Shown here: piece by piece, positions 6,443 to 7,889 of the stretch
Numbering within the stretch: position 1 is the stretch's first letter
Layout: each line of letters starts with the position of its first letter
Source of the DNA: Gammaproteobacteria bacterium
GTDB taxonomy: Bacteria; Pseudomonadota; Gammaproteobacteria; Steroidobacterales; Steroidobacteraceae
Length of the DNA stretch: 7,889 nt
Direction of reading: 5' to 3'
Assembly: GCA_019242385.1 (NCBI GenBank)
Contig: JAFAVO010000164.1
Location: 1 to 7,889, forward strand
Notes under the pieces: model-generated
Told to the model about the DNA's origin: nothing
Databases searched by the model: none
The model's input: only the letters and a program-made list of their open reading frames with translations
Position numbers and translations under genes: made by a program

Positions 6443-6880
6443 ATGGACCGTGGAGCAAGCCGCAACGAGCGCGTTGGTGCGCGCCGCCGACAGCGTCGTG
6501 GCGGCCAACCTGCACGGGGGCGCTCCGTCCCTGAGAGGTCACCTGCGGCAGCTGCCGCGAGTCCGGCGGCTGCCGAGAGTCCGGCACTCCAGGCCATCTG
6601 GCACGCGGTCTGCCGCATCCCGCGGGGTCAGGTCTCGACCTATGGCGCCGTAGCGCGTGCGGCGGGCTTCCCGGGCCGTGCGCGCCAGGCGGGATTTGCG
6701 CTGCGCGTGGCGCCGCCGGAAATGCGGATTCCATGGCACCGGGTGGTGGGGGCGGGCGGCCGCATCGTATTCCCACCCTCCTCGGCGGCCCATCGGGAAC
6801 AGGCCCGGCGACTGCGCGCGGAAGGCGTACGCGTGGCCGCAGGACGCGTCGGGCCCGGCGCGCTCACTGAGCTCCTATGA
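6443..6880 (+). CDS. atl: Alkyltransferase-like protein (ATL), PWHR variant of the MGMT/Ogt family
   Basis: ATL proteins bind O6-alkylguanine in DNA by nucleotide flipping but cannot dealkylate it, because tryptophan replaces the active-site cysteine. They are known to flag lesions for nucleotide excision repair. Here the motif is IPWHRVVGAGGRI (96-108), with Trp98 encoded at 6734-6736. The upstream helix-turn-helix region has IPRGQVSTYGAVARAAG (59-75), with the conserved Tyr67, and FPGRARQAGFAL (76-87), where Arg81 corresponds to the flipping arginine finger. The C-terminal LRAEGVRVAAGRV is also family-like. The domain fills about residues 48-145. E. coli YbaZ is about 129 residues, so the core is complete. 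The first 47 residues are Arg/Gly/Pro/Ala-rich with atypical codon use and no good ribosome site, so the N-terminus is doubtful. The frame stays open further upstream only across the antisense exported-protein gene. The 3' end overlaps the next gene by 4 bp (ATGA). Confidence 0.9.
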   Translation: MDRGASRNERVGARRRQRRGGQPARGRSVPERSPAAAAASPAAAESPALQAIWHAVCRIPRGQVSTYGAVARAAGFPGRARQAGFALRVAPPEMRIPWHRVVGAGGRIVFPPSSAAHREQARRLRAEGVRVAAGRVGPGALTELL

Positions 6881-7569
6881 ACCTGCCGGAGCTCCGCGCG
6901 GTACTCACGACTGCCGGCGCACGCGCCATGCCGTACCTGGAGAGAGAGATCAAGGTCGAGACCCTCGGCTCAGGCCTCCTCGCCTTCGTGCTGCTCCTGC
7001 AGCCCGCGGAGGCCACGCAGAGTGAGTGGGTTGCAGATCCGACCATTCAGCAGCGGCTCGCCTCGGGCGAGGTAGTGGTCGCAAGCGTCATCGATCCGGC
7101 GCATGCCCGTGGGCGGGTGCGCGCCGCGGTGCGCATCGCTGCCACCCCGGAGGCCATCTTTGCTGTGGTCACCGATTGCCGTGAGGCGCTGTCATTCGTT
7201 CCGGGCCTGAGGCAATGCAGGCTCATCGGTCGCGCGCCCGATGGCAGCTGGCAGGACGTGGAGCACGACGTACGCTATTCATGGCTGCTGCCGAGCGTGC
7301 GTTACGTGTTCCGGGCCAGCTACAAGCGTCCGACCCGGATCGACTTCCGCCGCATCAGCGGCGATCTCAAGGAGGAGGAGGGCACCTGGCTGCTGACGCG
7401 GACGGCAGATGGTGCAGGGACCGTGGTGGAGTACGAGGTGTATCTCGATCCCGGCTTCTGGATTCCGCGGGCGCTCGTGACGCGCTCGCTGCGCAAGGAC
7501 ATCCCTGCGGTGCTGACCGGGCTGCGCGAGTGCGTGGAGCACGATGCGGGCAAGCGCAGTGCTCGCTGA
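6877..7569 (+). CDS. SRPBCC (START-like) family protein with N-terminal hydrophobic segment
   Basis: The 230-residue product carries a START/Bet v1-like helix-grip fold as seen in the polyketide cyclase/Coq10 superfamily. These proteins hold a hydrophobic ligand in a cavity, and no reaction can be assigned. The pattern GRVRAAVRIAATPEAIFAVV (79-98), then TDCREALSFVPGLRQCRLI (99-117), DVEHDVRYSWLLPSVRYVF (127-145), RIDFRRISGDLKEEEGTW (154-171) and a final helix around 200-221 is typical. Residues 30-47 (LGSGLLAFVLLLQPAEAT) form a signal-like segment, suggesting export or anchoring. With the first ATG the n-region is long (about 28 residues), and an alternative ATG at 6928 would shorten it to 11. 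I keep 6877 because it overlaps the preceding stop as ATGA, implying translational coupling. Neither start has a strong ribosome site. Confidence 0.88.
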   Translation: MNLPELRAVLTTAGARAMPYLEREIKVETLGSGLLAFVLLLQPAEATQSEWVADPTIQQRLASGEVVVASVIDPAHARGRVRAAVRIAATPEAIFAVVTDCREALSFVPGLRQCRLIGRAPDGSWQDVEHDVRYSWLLPSVRYVFRASYKRPTRIDFRRISGDLKEEEGTWLLTRTADGAGTVVEYEVYLDPGFWIPRALVTRSLRKDIPAVLTGLRECVEHDAGKRSAR

Positions 7570-7620
7570 GCATGATGCAGATGGCTGTCTGCCGCACTGA
7601 GTCCCGCTAGCGTTCGCCTC

Positions 7621-7889
7621 ATGCGGGCCGCTCTCCTGACTCTGCTTCTGTCACTCGGCGCACTCTCCGCGTGCGGCGGCGGCTCCCACATGGGCTCGGC
7701 GACGCCGGCCCCTGGCGGCCCCACCGACACCCCGAATCCGACCCCGACTCCAACCCCAACCCCAACCCCAACCCCAACCCCGACGCCGACCCCGACCCCG
7801 ACCCCAACCCCAACCCCAACCCAGCATACCGACGTCCTGACCTATAAGAACGACCTCGCCCGCACCGGTCAGAATACGACCGAATCCAT
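7621..7889 (+). CDS. Lipoprotein with Thr-Pro linker and probable PQQ-like beta-propeller domain, 5' part
   Basis: 89 codons are visible before the window ends. MRAALLTLLLSLGALSAC is a lipoprotein signal peptide with lipobox LSAC (Cys18). The next residues are Gly-Gly-Gly, not Asp, so outer-membrane sorting is expected. After a short linker come 13 Thr-Pro dipeptides (residues 41-66), an extended rigid tether. The folded part begins VLTYKNDLARTGQNTTES (72-89). This resembles the opening of exported PQQ-binding-like beta-propeller proteins (pattern LTYHND.ARTGQN), as I recall from such families. Domain identity rests on this short stretch, so it is moderately uncertain. The start has no evident ribosome site. 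The gene follows the SRPBCC gene by 51 nt on the same strand and may be separately expressed. Confidence 0.82.
   Translation, partial: MRAALLTLLLSLGALSACGGGSHMGSATPAPGGPTDTPNPTPTPTPTPTPTPTPTPTPTPTPTPTPTQHTDVLTYKNDLARTGQNTTES
7741..7818 (+). repeat. In-frame hexanucleotide tandem repeat encoding (Thr-Pro)13
   Basis: There are thirteen tandem 6-bp units, ACCCCA or ACCCCG with two single-base variants (units 2 and 8), inside the lipoprotein gene. Variants are grouped in blocks: after a first CCG and an ACT-CCA unit come four ACCCCA, then four CCG-ending units, then three ACCCCA. Such blocks suggest unit duplication by slippage. Because the unit is 6 bp, gain or loss of copies changes linker length without a frameshift. 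The complementary strand reads TTGGGG in tandem and could form a G-quadruplex. Confidence 0.93.

Noticed and set aside
7570..7620. Terminator hairpin between the SRPBCC gene and the lipoprotein gene (cagatggctgtctg)
   Set aside because: The stem is at most 5 bp with a G-T pair and no T-tract follows.
7619..7819. 66-codon minus-strand frame of Gly-Leu-Gly-Ser repeats
   Set aside because: It is only the reverse reading of the (Thr-Pro) hexamer repeat; the plus-strand frame has a lipoprotein signal and continues into a folded-domain-like sequence.
1..7889. CRISPR array, tRNA, rRNA, insertion sequence or prophage signal
   Set aside because: No spaced direct repeats, no RNA-gene signature, no transposase or integrase and no terminal inverted repeats seen on reading both strands.

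Overview
The window is a GC-rich stretch of bacterial chromosome. Its strong third-position G+C bias and gene content suggest a proteobacterium, but nothing here fixes the genus. I see no integrase, transposase, CRISPR array, phage gene, tRNA or rRNA. Genes are tightly packed, with gaps mostly under 70 bp. It reads as ordinary metabolic chromosome, and I did not find a convincing undescribed system. The most notable points are a non-canonical ATPase site in a transporter, a DNA-damage recognition protein with a questionable N-terminus, and a telomere-like hexanucleotide repeat in a lipoprotein gene.

Left part (1-1203, plus strand): the last 400 codons of mdcA, the ACP-transferase (alpha) subunit of malonate decarboxylase. 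Its 5' end and any other mdc genes lie outside the window to the left.

Centre (5763 down to 1200, minus strand): a complete five-gene HAAT-type (branched-chain amino acid type) ABC importer operon, transcribed livG, livF, substrate-binding protein, livH, livM. Spacings are -4, +28, +25 and +3 nt, so the genes are almost certainly one mRNA and partly translationally coupled. The binding protein would capture a small polar ligand in the periplasm. LivH and LivM would form the channel, and LivG/LivF would power it. The ligand is not determined. The operon ends by overlapping the stop codon of the converging mdcA.

Right part: upstream of the importer, on the same strand, is a small exported protein of unknown function (6374-5832). 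A 68-bp divergent region separates it from a plus-strand pair. This pair is an alkyltransferase-like protein with PWHR in place of the PCHR active site (6443-6880), and an SRPBCC/START-like protein joined to it by an ATGA overlap (6877-7569). The window ends inside a lipoprotein gene (7621 onward) with a (Thr-Pro)13 linker, followed by the apparent start of a PQQ-type beta-propeller domain.
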